Positions 46,801 to 55,602 are shown, numbered from the stretch's first letter. The stretch is 64,000 nt of DNA from Microbacterium sp. nov. GSS16 (GCF_028198145.1 NZ_CP116338.1:2418001-2482000), one strand, 5' to 3'. Translations and numbers: made by a program. Notes: generated by a model from the letters alone, not told the origin.

Positions 46801-47403
46801 GAGGTCCTGATAGAGGTCGCCGAGGAAGCGGGTGCCGAGCTCCGGGTCGCTGAAGTCGTGCACGAGCGCACCATCCGGCGTCGTTCGCCGGAAGAATTCG
46901 AGCAGCGCATCCGACGCGGTCGCCGAGATCGGCGCATGCCACACCGGCGAGTGATCCGGATCGACCAGCGGCTTGCCTGCAGGCAACGCCGCCAGCGTGC
47001 GGAACGCCTGGTGCAGCCAGTCGCGGCTGGTCATCGTCGGGGATGCCGCATAGAACGCGGTCTCGTTCTCGACCGCCCGCTCCAGACCGTCGCTAGGCGC
47101 GGCGATCCACGGCAGCGACACGCGGCGCCCGTCCAGTTCCGCACCGGCGAGCAGACCGTTGTCCTCCGCAAACCGGATGAAAACCGTGGCGATGATCCAC
47201 GCGACGGCCGCCTGCGACACCTCACCGTCGCGCCAGTCGATCCACGCCAGACCCGTGCGCTCCTTCGCCTTCGCCCGGTCGTACTCGTCGCGCAGCCGAC
47301 GACCCCAGTCGGTCGATGAGTCCTCGGCGCGGACCTTGAGATCAGCCTCGAGCGACTTGAGAACCCGCTTGAGGTCGGAGAGGAGCAGAGCGGAATCGAT
47401 CAC
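43843..47403 (-). CDS. pglX: BREX type 2 DNA adenine methyltransferase PglX
   Basis: Site-specific N6-adenine methyltransferase that marks host DNA, 1186 residues. SAM-binding motif I is LIDPTCGSGHFLLGAF at about 241-256 and catalytic motif IV is VVGNPPYIQPPD at 369-380. An N-terminal helical domain and a long C-terminal target-recognition part complete it. The GTG start overlaps the pglW stop by 4 nt. No homopolymer tract long enough for phase variation was seen, unlike reports for the Streptomyces pglX. The central part (about 44600-45400) is noticeably more A+T-rich than its surroundings. Confidence 0.93.
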   Translation of the reverse strand: MIDSALLLSDLKRVLKSLEADLKVRAEDSSTDWGRRLRDEYDRAKAKERTGLAWIDWRDGEVSQAAVAWIIATVFIRFAEDNGLLAGAELDGRRVSLPWIAAPSDGLERAVENETAFYAASPTMTSRDWLHQAFRTLAALPAGKPLVDPDHSPVWHAPISATASDALLEFFRRTTPDGALVHDFSDPELGTRFLGDLYQDLSEYAKKTYALLQTPVFVEEFILDLTLTPAIAEFGLTGLKLIDPTCGSGHFLLGAFERLVASWAEAAPAEDRRARVQKALDSIHGVDLNPFAIAISRFRLTVAALRASGLKSLVEAPAFHYHLAIGDSLLGSVNPNAGLELGDDEYFEYDAEDLTEYADILKSGQYHVVVGNPPYIQPPDAKLRDTYRALYPTCHRKYALTVPFMELLFRLAKRPNGGSAGYVGQITSNSFMKREFGKKLIEQFLSGNFTGMSPDYVDLTHIIDTSGAYIPGHGTPTVILAGRPRKPQLDTVVAVLGVRGEPQQPSDPADGLVWRDIVDHVDRQGYEGPYVTISDVPRSTFASFPWSLSGGGAGDLKERLEEDRRQLGNVVESMGFGAITGLDDFHVRDALTGSAAWESVPTLPYVEGEAVRDWGIQRHRVVLNPYGPGMPRSESATYWPYRHSLDAVLYFGATPTMRGQWWGEFAFANPGRLSSTRLIALAFVATHNHFVLTHQQAVLNKSAPVIKLPEGATEDDHYDLLGVLNSSVACFWLKQVSHNKGGPGGGSSKDEKWRDFYEFTATKLEHFPLPDASLGAYAQRLDQLANESALLLKHALGSSERLGTALQVAGERWVEIRREMIAVQEELDWATYRVYGLTDLEPLDPAEITFSLGVGERPVEIALARQVKSGQISTRWFDEFAEIVTTEVPDFEDAEYRQLVNRRLVEIETNAQVRLLETPDFKRKWETIGWARMVSAATHQALLDRLEAPELWRDGRGVPLVRSAAQVADDLRRDDAFRELLTIHLGTQDYDLTHEVGKLLAGEAVPGLAALRYKASGIEKFRAWEHTWELQRAEDRGERVDIAVPPKYVKGDFLKDSYWTARGKLDVPKERFISYPGSRLREDTTELYGWTGWDHAERGQAVARLANELSRAAASDEQIIPLVGVLLELEPWLKQWHDEIDARSGVSPATAIAGATTTLLARLGVGRDQVAAWRPPASKRGRRSAS

Positions 47404-50400
47404 TTGGATGGGGCCTTCCGGGAAAGCATGTTGGCTGAAGTCTGTGGGCTGGTGGTTTCGACAGGCTCAACCACCGGAGTTGCGTCGAGGCTCAGCTCGA
47501 GCCAGCCGTCGGCTCCGAACGGCATCGGGGTGCCGTCGAGATCCGGCGTACTGCCGCTCAGCGGTCGCGGCAGCAGGAACCACCGCGCGGCCGGGCGAGG
47601 CGTGGCGAGGTCGGTGACGCCGGCAATGAGGTCGACGAGTCCGAAGCGAGCCAGAACGGCGGCATTGAGGAAGATCGTCGGTTCGGGACTCGCGAGCTGT
47701 TCCGCCCAGGCAGGGGTAATCGCCTCGCGGGCGAGCCGCTGCAAGTTTACCCTTCCGCGGGACTCCGCCGGCTCGCCATCCGCCTTCAGCACCGTGGGCC
47801 AGTCCACCCGCTTCGCACTCGCCGTCGCCTTCAACGCGTCGAGGGCGACGTCGGCGAGGTCAACCACCTCAAGTCCGTACTCGCGTGCGAGGCGTGCCGC
47901 CGGCGCGGTGATGCCCTGGTTCCTCGGCACCACGAGCGTCAGCGCCGCTCGGTCGCGGATCGACCCGGTGAGCTTCGCTGCGATGGCCGGGTCCCCCGCA
48001 GAGCGGCCCCAAGTCGTCGCGGAGTTCGTGTACGTGAGCGACATCGTGTCGATCGCGCGCGTCACGTACTTGCTGACAGTCTCCTGCCACTCGAGGTGCG
48101 GCATGGCGGCCCGGACCGGGGCGTCCAGCGCAGGCCGCGCCGGGATCGATGGCACATCTGGAAACCTCGCTCGGACCCGCTGCTCGATCGTCTGCATGGC
48201 AAGCTCTCGGGTTGGCGCCCCGCGGAGTGCCATCTCGACGGCGCGAGCCGGGTCAAGGTCGGTGCGATATGCCTCGCCCATCAATGACAGGCGGCCTGTG
48301 GCAGACAGCCCCACAGCGAGCTGGACGAGTCGCGGCTCGGGGAGTCGCAGCGGCGGCGCCCCCGAGTCGAGCAGCGCCTCGCGCAGGCGCGGGCCCGACA
48401 CGACGTCCTGGTCGGCGAGAACCTGATCGATGACATCGCCGAAGTGCAGCAGCGCATCCAGGTGTTCCTCCGCCTCATCGAAGGTCAGCCCCGACTCGTC
48501 CTCGGGCGCGTAGGCGATCGCGGTCTTCGACCGGTCCTTCGTCGCCTGGAAGACGAACAGCGGCTCCCGCGAGCGGCTGTCGAGTTCGAGCACTGCGCGG
48601 GTGAGCGCGATCGCCGCCTCGGTGCGCTGCGGATCATTCAGCGTCGAACCGTACTCGCGTAGCAGTCGACGGGCCAGCTCGTCGAGGGTCGCCAGGTTCC
48701 CCAACTCGCGGAGCCAGCGGGTCACATCGGCGGTGACGCCCTGCAGCGTCTGGTTCTTCCTCAGCCGCTTGTAGCGGTCCTCCGAGGTCTCTTCCGGCTT
48801 CGCAGAGATCGTCGCGATGTACTTCTCGACCGCTCGGCGCCCAGCGGCCTCGATTGGCGCATCGTGCTGAGTCGTTGTCGCGGCGAAGCGATGGCGCCAT
48901 TCGCGGATGCGGCCGCTGATCTCGCGGCGGACCTGCTCGCCGAGCCCGCGGATCTGATTGATCTGCATCGGCGGGACCCCGAGCAGCTCACCGACCGTCT
49001 CCGCCTTGAGCCTCGCCAGTGCGGAAAGTGCGCGGGCACTGAGCCCCGCGTCGCGGAGCGGCGTCGACTCGGTTGCGGCGGCCGCCTTCGCGTGATTCGC
49101 CTCGACATTGATCCCTGGCTTCGCGCCGGCGAGGGCGGCGGTCCACCCCTGCCGCATCGCGTCGAGACTCGGATGTCGGTCCGCCGACTTCGGGGCCAGG
49201 GCGGTGCGGAAGAAGGAAACCAGGCCTTCGGCGATCGCCGGATCGAACATGGCCGCCTGCACGATCGGCGCGTCGCTCCCCGACGCCGGGGCATCACCCT
49301 GCTCCCACCAGATCGGGTCGGCCGTCGCCAACTCGAAGAGCGTCGCCGCGATCGCGAAGCGCTCGGCGGCGCTGTCGTATTGCGGCCGACTCGGACCGAG
49401 GTAGGGGTCGAGATATGGTCGTGAGCCGGAGCGGATGTTCGTCAACGGCTCCTCGGCGAGGGAGAAATCGAACAGCGTCAGATGCGGCTTCCGCGTGCCC
49501 GGGTCCGGCTTCACCGCGAGGTTCGACGGCTTGATATCGCGGTGAAAAACACCATTCGCCTCGAGGTGTGCGACGGCGTCGAAGAGATCGGCGGCGTAGC
49601 GCTCGAGCTGCTCGATCGTCGCCCGGCCCTCCAGTCGGATGCGGTCGGCGAGCGTCTCCAACCCGGCGTCCGACATAAGGAGTCCCTGCCGAGTGCCAAC
49701 GGCGAGCGGGCCGTCGAGCCGCTTCACGATGCGCGAATGGTCGAGCCGCCCGAGAACCGCCGCTTCCACGCTCAGCCGGGAAGCGGCCGCGTCATCCTTG
49801 GCGAGCTTCAGGATGACGTGCTCGAATCCGCGATCGTAGTCCGTGACCTCCAGTGCGACACCTGTCGAGCCGGAGCCTCGCCGTTTGATGATCTCGAAAC
49901 GCTCACCCACGATGTCCCCGACCGCGGCATCGAGCGGATCGACCTGAGCTACCTCCGGCTCGGCGCCGCGGACCTGTTGACGCACGCTCGTGCGGGCAGC
50001 CTCGAACTGGGAGAGGAATTCGCCAATGTCGAGTGTGCGAAGCACCTCCTGGAAGGCGGTCGCCTCCAGGATCACGTTCGCGTACTCGTCTGCAAGCTCG
50101 GGCATCACTGCGCGAGGGTCGATACCCGCCGCGTCGGAGTTGACAAGCTCTTGCAGGGCGGCGACATTTGCGGCCGGGGGCTTGCCAGTGAGGATGAGCG
50201 CAGCGAGCGCACCAACGCCGTACACGTCTAGGGTCTGGGCGGAGGCTGGCGTCGCCCCACGAAGTGTCTCCGGAGCGAGATATAGGATGGCCTCCTGCTC
50301 GACCTGACCCACCACGTCGGTGACACCGCGCGAGATCTCGGTCGAGGTCGTCGTCCCGCCATCGGGGCGGCGGGCAAGGTCCCAGTCGCGGATGCGGAGG

Positions 50401-51464
50401 ATCGGTGCTACCCCCTCCGTCACTCTCACACGCACGCTGAGCGGCGACAGCGCGCGGTGTGTCAGTCGCTGACCGTGAGCGAACCGGACCAGCTCGGCGA
50501 GGTCCTGCACGAGGCGCTCCCGGTCCTCGAAGGTCAAACGATCCGCATTCGTCTCCAGGTATGCCGCGAGGCTCACCTCGTCGGGGTCATATGCGAAGAC
50601 GAGCGCAGGACCTTCCTCTGGCGTGAGCAGCTCGGCCGGTCCGACGATGCCGGGGTGCGTCATCCCGTAGGTGAGCTGCAACTCACGCCTTGCGCGGATG
50701 TCGACCGCATGCTGGACGTCGCGGGCGGCGCCCTTCGGGTACGGGAAGAGCCGGATACGTCGCTTCACCTTCGCCTGCGGGTGCGTAACGAGGAAGTCCT
50801 GCCAACCGGGTCCCTCCCCGAGTGGTTCACCAGAGTCCAGCGGGTACTGGCCGATCATCCGCTGTCGGGGGCGCGGCATGAGGCCCGCCGCCTGCATGAG
50901 GCGGTCAATGACGGCGGCCTGGTTGCGGTCAATCGGTGTGCGCTGCGGAGCGCGAGACAGCAAGTCGGAGAGGTTCTTTCCCTGCCCGAGCCCCCGCACG
51001 TTGTAGCCGTCGAGTGCCCAGACGGACTCGGCGCCGAACCGGTCGAGTCGAACCTGCGAGTCGCGACCGTGCAACACGACCGCCTCGGTCACGAACGGGA
51101 CTGCACCGTTCGGCAGGTTGGCGGTGCGAGCGAGATCCTTGAGCACGCTCGCGAGGCGCTTCGCTTTCGCGTTAGCGAGCTTCCGCGGGTTGTCATGTAC
51201 CCGACCAGCGTGGTGCCATCGCGTCTGGTCGCCCGTGATCTCACCGTGCCAGCCCTTCAGCTCCACGAGCAGCAGGCCGGTCTTCGTGAGAATCAGGGCG
51301 TCGACCTCATTGAGGCGCCCATCGCCGTCGGTGAAGGTCAGATTCGTCCACGCGCGGGCGACACCGTCATCCGGCAGCAGCTCGCGCAGCTTCTCCAGCG
51401 CCTCCGCTTCCTGCGCTTGTGCAGGCTCGCCCAGTACTCGCCACAGCGGAGATTCAGCTCGCAT
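47400..51464 (-). CDS. pglW: BREX type 2 serine/threonine kinase PglW with NERD domain
   Basis: First gene of the BREX operon, about 1354 residues (numbering from a GTG two codons upstream). Residues 15-120 are a NERD-type nuclease-related domain with the LNEVDALILT and VELKGWHGEI blocks. Residues about 235-430 form a degenerate kinase (HRALSPLSV in place of HRD-KxxN). A second kinase at about 525-790 has GSGSTGVALEV (Gly loop), HVILKLAK (Lys) and HRDIKPSN (643-650); its DFG is DFS. A long C-terminal region follows. The ATG at 51464 fits AAGG at 9 nt; GTG at 51470 is possible. A REP-like hairpin sits near the 3' end. Confidence 0.9.
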   Translation of the reverse strand: MRAESPLWRVLGEPAQAQEAEALEKLRELLPDDGVARAWTNLTFTDGDGRLNEVDALILTKTGLLLVELKGWHGEITGDQTRWHHAGRVHDNPRKLANAKAKRLASVLKDLARTANLPNGAVPFVTEAVVLHGRDSQVRLDRFGAESVWALDGYNVRGLGQGKNLSDLLSRAPQRTPIDRNQAAVIDRLMQAAGLMPRPRQRMIGQYPLDSGEPLGEGPGWQDFLVTHPQAKVKRRIRLFPYPKGAARDVQHAVDIRARRELQLTYGMTHPGIVGPAELLTPEEGPALVFAYDPDEVSLAAYLETNADRLTFEDRERLVQDLAELVRFAHGQRLTHRALSPLSVRVRVTEGVAPILRIRDWDLARRPDGGTTTSTEISRGVTDVVGQVEQEAILYLAPETLRGATPASAQTLDVYGVGALAALILTGKPPAANVAALQELVNSDAAGIDPRAVMPELADEYANVILEATAFQEVLRTLDIGEFLSQFEAARTSVRQQVRGAEPEVAQVDPLDAAVGDIVGERFEIIKRRGSGSTGVALEVTDYDRGFEHVILKLAKDDAAASRLSVEAAVLGRLDHSRIVKRLDGPLAVGTRQGLLMSDAGLETLADRIRLEGRATIEQLERYAADLFDAVAHLEANGVFHRDIKPSNLAVKPDPGTRKPHLTLFDFSLAEEPLTNIRSGSRPYLDPYLGPSRPQYDSAAERFAIAATLFELATADPIWWEQGDAPASGSDAPIVQAAMFDPAIAEGLVSFFRTALAPKSADRHPSLDAMRQGWTAALAGAKPGINVEANHAKAAAATESTPLRDAGLSARALSALARLKAETVGELLGVPPMQINQIRGLGEQVRREISGRIREWRHRFAATTTQHDAPIEAAGRRAVEKYIATISAKPEETSEDRYKRLRKNQTLQGVTADVTRWLRELGNLATLDELARRLLREYGSTLNDPQRTEAAIALTRAVLELDSRSREPLFVFQATKDRSKTAIAYAPEDESGLTFDEAEEHLDALLHFGDVIDQVLADQDVVSGPRLREALLDSGAPPLRLPEPRLVQLAVGLSATGRLSLMGEAYRTDLDPARAVEMALRGAPTRELAMQTIEQRVRARFPDVPSIPARPALDAPVRAAMPHLEWQETVSKYVTRAIDTMSLTYTNSATTWGRSAGDPAIAAKLTGSIRDRAALTLVVPRNQGITAPAARLAREYGLEVVDLADVALDALKATASAKRVDWPTVLKADGEPAESRGRVNLQRLAREAITPAWAEQLASPEPTIFLNAAVLARFGLVDLIAGVTDLATPRPAARWFLLPRPLSGSTPDLDGTPMPFGADGWLELSLDATPVVEPVETTSPQTSANMLSRKAPSK
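47451..47475. repeat. REP-like hairpin within the pglW 3' coding end
   Basis: Seven-bp perfect arms GGTGGTT and AACCACC around TCGACAGGCTC. Its core matches the chromosomal hairpin at 6391-6411. Read on the minus strand it encodes VVEPVETT, giving pglW an added C-terminal tail. Confidence 0.75.
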
Positions 51465-51543
51465 ACTCACCCGCCTTCATGTCCACACTTTCGAGAGCCT
51501 TCAACAAGCTCAAGTTCTTCCGTCGCCACCCGTTTTGCCCGCG

Positions 51544-51735
51544 TCAGATCTCTCCGTCTTTGCGTGCGGCGCCACCGCCCCGCACCCACTCGTCGACCTC
51601 GGACGCTTGGAACTTCCAGAGGCGGCCCACCTTGTGAGCGGGCATCCCCTTGTCGGCGATCCAGGCGTAGACCGTCTCCTTAGTGACGCCCAGGTGAGCG
51701 GCGATGTCATCGGCAGACAACCAAGGCTCGCTCAC
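51544..51735 (-). CDS. Small helix-turn-helix DNA-binding protein (excisionase-like fold)
   Basis: A 63-residue protein: SEPWLSADDIAAHLGVTKET then VYAWIADKGMPAHKVGRLWK and FQASEVDEWVRGG, i.e. a complete HTH_17/MerR-like DNA-binding domain as in excisionases and small repressors. It ends 79 nt before the pglW start and reads in the same direction. The 126-nt gap upstream of it, toward the relaxase stop, holds AACCGG direct repeats that may be its operator. Likely a regulator of the BREX operon, though it could be a second recombination directionality factor. Same fold as the product at 57311-57511. Confidence 0.78.
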   Translation of the reverse strand: MSEPWLSADDIAAHLGVTKETVYAWIADKGMPAHKVGRLWKFQASEVDEWVRGGGAARKDGEI

Positions 51736-51861
51736 GAGGGCACCGGCTTGACGAGTTCGATCGAAGTCATACCTCAGAGCCTATCGGCGGAACCATTTTT
51801 TGACCGGTTTCTCCCGGTTTGGTCTCGCTCAACTCAGCTCAGCTCAGCTCCCACGCCGCGA
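51736..51861. promoter_or_regulatory. Intergenic control region before the HTH-BREX genes, with a CTCAG tandem repeat
   Basis: Two AACCGG repeats 4 bp apart (about 51805-51820, minus strand reading AACCGG-GAGA-AACCGG) and, at 51825-51850, a five-base tandem repeat of CTCAG type. No clear -10/-35 pair was recognised. This is the only non-coding space upstream of the operon, so its promoter should be here. Confidence 0.35.
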
Positions 51862-54800
51862 CTACAGTGACGGGCCGTCGCGATGTGGGGAGCGACCTCC
51901 GTTCCGTTCAAACGCCGGGGCATCGAGCCGCGTCGCCCGCATTTGCGCCGCTCTGCGGGATTCCCCGGCGGCGAGGCGCCGAGCCTCGCCTTGGCCAGCA
52001 CGCTCGTGGACGAGCTTCACCGCTTCATCCGGCAGAAGTGCATCGAGTTGGGCGAGGTAGCGGCGTTCCTGCGCCGCCTGCTCGCGCAGGGCCTTCACCC
52101 GCGCGGCAACCGCGCTCGGACGCCAGTTCCCGAGGACGCGCTCGTACAGCGCCGTGTGCTCCCGCGACTGCCTCGCGATGATCTCGCTGACGATCTGGCG
52201 CGCCTGCGCGGCTTCCGCGCGTGCTTCGACGACCGCGGGCACGTGGCCGGCTTCGTGCTGGGCGACTGACTCGGACCACGCGGGCAGATTGCTCTCGCTG
52301 CCGGGGACGCTCTGCCACCGGCCGCGCACAACCCGCTCTGTCTCCGCACGCCGGGCGTCGGCGTTGTTCGCGGTGCGGGTGGCAGAGCGCTTGCGGAACC
52401 GAGACGCGCTCTCCTTGGCCCGGCGTGCCGCGATGGCGTTCCGCTGCGCAGCCAGGAACGTGGCGCCATCCGCGACTGCCTCCTGTGTCAGCGATTCCAC
52501 AACGTCCGCGAGCACGGCAGCAGCCTTCGCGTCGGCGGCTTCCGCCAGTTCGCGCTGCGGCTCGTACTCGGCCTTATGTCGCTCGGACTGATCGCGCAAT
52601 CTGGCGGCTGCTGACACCCAGCGCTCGCGCTCCGCGTCAGCCTTCGCGATCCGTTCGACAATCCGGTTGCGCTCCGCGCTCACGATGGACATCGGCCCGT
52701 CTGCCACGAGGTCCGCGACGGCCTCACGGGCGCGTTCGGTGGCGTCTTCCAGGCCGCGGTCTGCGCGGTCTCGGGCGAGCGCATCGACGAACTGCTGCTT
52801 CGCGTCTGCGAGATCGCTGGCGACGATGTGCAGCCTGTTCGTCTCGCGCCCGCGGGTCATGCCGACATAGACGCCTGCTGCATCAAGCGCGTCGGAGAGC
52901 AACGTGTGTGCGGCGTTCACGGTCGAGCCCTGGACGCCGTACGCGGTGACCGCGTAGGCCAGGTGCGCGTCTTCGGCCACGTACTCCGTGGGCAAGGTTA
53001 CGGTGCGCTGCTGCTTATGACCGTTGCCGGTCTCGACGACGCTCAGCGCGCCGTCTTCGCCGACGTGCTGCACTGTCCAGGTCTGCCGGTTGGCAACGCC
53101 GAGCGTGGACTCGTTGCGGCGGGTCTGGATCACGTCCCCGACACCTATTGGTAGGCCGTCGCTGCCGAACACCGTCCGCGCGTCATCGACCTCTCCGCGG
53201 TCGACCCGCTCGGCACGGATGCGTTCGTTCAGCGACCGGGCCTCGTCGTTTGTCGCAGCGGTGATCGTATCCGCTGGGTGCGTCGTCCTGGCAATGTTCT
53301 CCCGCACGTCGTGGTCGGTGTCGTGCAGGACGATCAGTCCACACTCGTTCAGTCGATCGAAGATCGCGACGGGGTTGCGGGCATGCCGCAGCTCGAGCGT
53401 GAGCGCCGCATAGGCGGGGTCGGTGAAGCGGTGCAGGCTCGTCATATCGACGACTGCTGGGGTGAGCTTGGCGGCGATGTCGAGAACGCCTCCGCGACCG
53501 ACCGCGGGGAGCTGCGCCCGGTCTCCGACGAGCGCGACAGTCGCCCCGGCCTCGTCCGCGACCTGCAACAGGGCGAGGGCGGAGTCTTGGTCGAGCATTC
53601 CTGCCTCGTCGACGACGATCCGCTCACCTCGCGCGAGATGCGCCTCATGCACCGGCCCCCGGTAGGTGCTTCCGGTTTCGGGATCGGCATCACCGGGCCG
53701 CAGGCGTGTCCACATACCGTCGCTGTTCCACCGGAACCCGTGTGCATAGACGAGCGCGGCCACGGAGTCGGTCGGGATGCCGAGTTCCTGCGCGGCGACG
53801 TCGGCGGCCTTCTTCGTCGGCGTGACGACCCGCATCCCGCGGCCCTCGGCTGCTGCGGCTTCGATGGCCGTCTTGAGCATCGTGGTCTTACCCGACCCCG
53901 CGGCGCCTTCGACCACGACGAGCGGGTCGGCGGATGCGACGACTGCGGCCGCTCGCTCCTGGTCGTCATCCAGGCCCGCCTGCGCCCCGAGCTCGTGGAC
54001 GTCCGGGATGCGCTGGTTGGACTTCTCCGCGCGCGCGGTGACCAGGTCGCGCAGTTCCGCCTCCGCAGCGACGACGCGCAGCGATGTCAGATGCGCGACG
54101 TGCTCCGGCTTCGGCGCACCGGGTGGGAGGACGGAGAGGCAATCCGATGCCGCGAGCTGCGTCGCCAGTTGGACGAACTCTCGCAGCTCCTCGGGTGTGG
54201 CTTGCACGCCGTGCTCGGTGGTGACGCGGGTGACGTGCTCGCGCAGCGTGTGCGCCGTCCACGCCGATGCACCCGCCGCCGCACGGTCAAGTGCACGAGA
54301 GGCGACTTCCTCGATCCGCAGCTCGTCGAGCGCAACCGGTGCAGGCCTGTGCGCCCGTGGTGCATCCGGGCTGTAGCCCGCGTCTTCGAGCTCCGCACGC
54401 CAACCGGCCTCGCTGCCGAGCACCGTGGGCTTCTTCCCCGGACGCTCGTGCTCCCACGCCTTCGCTTTCAGCCGCGCCCGCACCACCGGCCCCGGTTCCT
54501 CGCCGGGATGCGCAGCTTCCCACTCGGCCTCGAAGGTGGCGAGATTGCGTTCGACCTGCGCACCGCGCTTCGACAGGGCCGCGTTAAACGGCTCCAACTC
54601 TGCGACCTCTCCCGTCACCGGGTCGAGCGTGAGACCGTGCTTGTCGAGCACGGCCGCAAGCCGCGGGTGCGCGGCGATGATCGCGGTGCCAAGGGCGCGA
54701 ATCGCACCCTGCTGCTTGAACAGCGCCGCGGTGTCCAGGCCGCGCCACTTCCCCGCGGCGTAGACGCGGGTACCGATCTGGAAGTGGATGTGCCGGTGCG

Positions 54801-55302
54801 GGTCACCCGCACGGCTGGTCTTGTGCGTGACGGCGACGGTCTGTAACTGCTGCACCGGCACAATCTCTCGCGCGTTCCGAGGCCCGATCCGGGTGACCGA
54901 GTGCTGGGCGAGCCAGCGTCGGATCTCCGCCGCCGCATCCTGTTGCGCGACGTCGAGCACGTCGGAGACCTCCGGGTGCAAGGCAGCGGCGATGGAGAGG
55001 GACTTCGGGGCGTTGATCACCATCTCCGCGAACCGGGGCGAACCCCGCATGCCCTCGCCTGCGCCCCGCGGGGTTCCCATCGATGTGCCGATGATCGGGT
55101 CCGTCCAGTCCACCCACGCGGCGTACTGCACCGGGTCGAGCGTCCGTGCCTCGATGACCTCGCCCGCGGGGTCGGTGACAGTGAACTCCGCGAGCGCGGT
55201 GCCGCCCTCCAGGTAGTACTCGTCGGCGGTCGACCTGTCCGACTCCAGGTATCGGCGCGCGGCCGCGCCGATACCGCGGAACAGAATCACACCGCCCTTC
55301 AC
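51862..55302 (-). CDS. MobF family relaxase-helicase (TrwC/TraA type)
   Basis: Conjugative relaxase that nicks the transfer origin and unwinds DNA, 1146 residues. Candidate catalytic tyrosines are YY at 29-30. The HUH-type metal triad is at H160, H171 and H173 (THKTSRAGDPHRHIHF), the same 11- and 2-residue spacing as in TrwC. A RecD-like helicase follows: Walker A VEGAAGSGKTTML at about 464-476, RIVVDEAGMLDQDS near 555, and a UvrD-like C-terminal block with YAVTAYGVQGSTVN and VYVGMTRGRE. The GTG at 55302 was chosen because AGGAGG lies 6 nt upstream. A helical C-terminus of about 250 residues ends it. Confidence 0.9.
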   Translation of the reverse strand: MKGGVILFRGIGAAARRYLESDRSTADEYYLEGGTALAEFTVTDPAGEVIEARTLDPVQYAAWVDWTDPIIGTSMGTPRGAGEGMRGSPRFAEMVINAPKSLSIAAALHPEVSDVLDVAQQDAAAEIRRWLAQHSVTRIGPRNAREIVPVQQLQTVAVTHKTSRAGDPHRHIHFQIGTRVYAAGKWRGLDTAALFKQQGAIRALGTAIIAAHPRLAAVLDKHGLTLDPVTGEVAELEPFNAALSKRGAQVERNLATFEAEWEAAHPGEEPGPVVRARLKAKAWEHERPGKKPTVLGSEAGWRAELEDAGYSPDAPRAHRPAPVALDELRIEEVASRALDRAAAGASAWTAHTLREHVTRVTTEHGVQATPEELREFVQLATQLAASDCLSVLPPGAPKPEHVAHLTSLRVVAAEAELRDLVTARAEKSNQRIPDVHELGAQAGLDDDQERAAAVVASADPLVVVEGAAGSGKTTMLKTAIEAAAAEGRGMRVVTPTKKAADVAAQELGIPTDSVAALVYAHGFRWNSDGMWTRLRPGDADPETGSTYRGPVHEAHLARGERIVVDEAGMLDQDSALALLQVADEAGATVALVGDRAQLPAVGRGGVLDIAAKLTPAVVDMTSLHRFTDPAYAALTLELRHARNPVAIFDRLNECGLIVLHDTDHDVRENIARTTHPADTITAATNDEARSLNERIRAERVDRGEVDDARTVFGSDGLPIGVGDVIQTRRNESTLGVANRQTWTVQHVGEDGALSVVETGNGHKQQRTVTLPTEYVAEDAHLAYAVTAYGVQGSTVNAAHTLLSDALDAAGVYVGMTRGRETNRLHIVASDLADAKQQFVDALARDRADRGLEDATERAREAVADLVADGPMSIVSAERNRIVERIAKADAERERWVSAAARLRDQSERHKAEYEPQRELAEAADAKAAAVLADVVESLTQEAVADGATFLAAQRNAIAARRAKESASRFRKRSATRTANNADARRAETERVVRGRWQSVPGSESNLPAWSESVAQHEAGHVPAVVEARAEAAQARQIVSEIIARQSREHTALYERVLGNWRPSAVAARVKALREQAAQERRYLAQLDALLPDEAVKLVHERAGQGEARRLAAGESRRAAQMRATRLDAPAFERNGGRSPHRDGPSL

Positions 55303-55399
55303 CCCGGGCCTCCTCACGAGTCGTCTCATGAGGGAGGTGCGCACGCCCCACCCGCGGTGGCATACGTCCATGAATGATCTGAGGAGATGCGCGTGGTGC

Positions 55400-55427
55400 G
55401 AGCGCCTGCGCCGGGGCGCAGACGCTC
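55400..55427. repeat. Hairpin upstream of the relaxase gene
   Basis: Twelve-base arms GAGCGCCTGCGC and GCGCAGACGCTC around CGGG, with a single mismatch. Lies about 100 bp upstream of the relaxase start. Confidence 0.7.
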
Positions 55428-55602
55428 GGTCGAGACGGTTGGGGCAGAGTGGCGACGATGGTTCCTGGAGCGCCGTACATGGTCGCGGCGCGCTGGTAAC
55501 GCGCGGGCGTGTCGAGCCGACCAGCGCAGCCGAGCAGCTCTACGACGACCTCAGGAACTCATCCGTTTGCGGACACGGACCGGAAGCATGACCGGACAGC
55601 GC

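Noticed and set aside
43843-47403. Phase-variable homopolymer in pglX, as reported for Streptomyces
   Set aside because: No run longer than about five identical bases was seen within pglX; the longest G run noticed nearby (six, near 42289) is in pglY and unremarkable.
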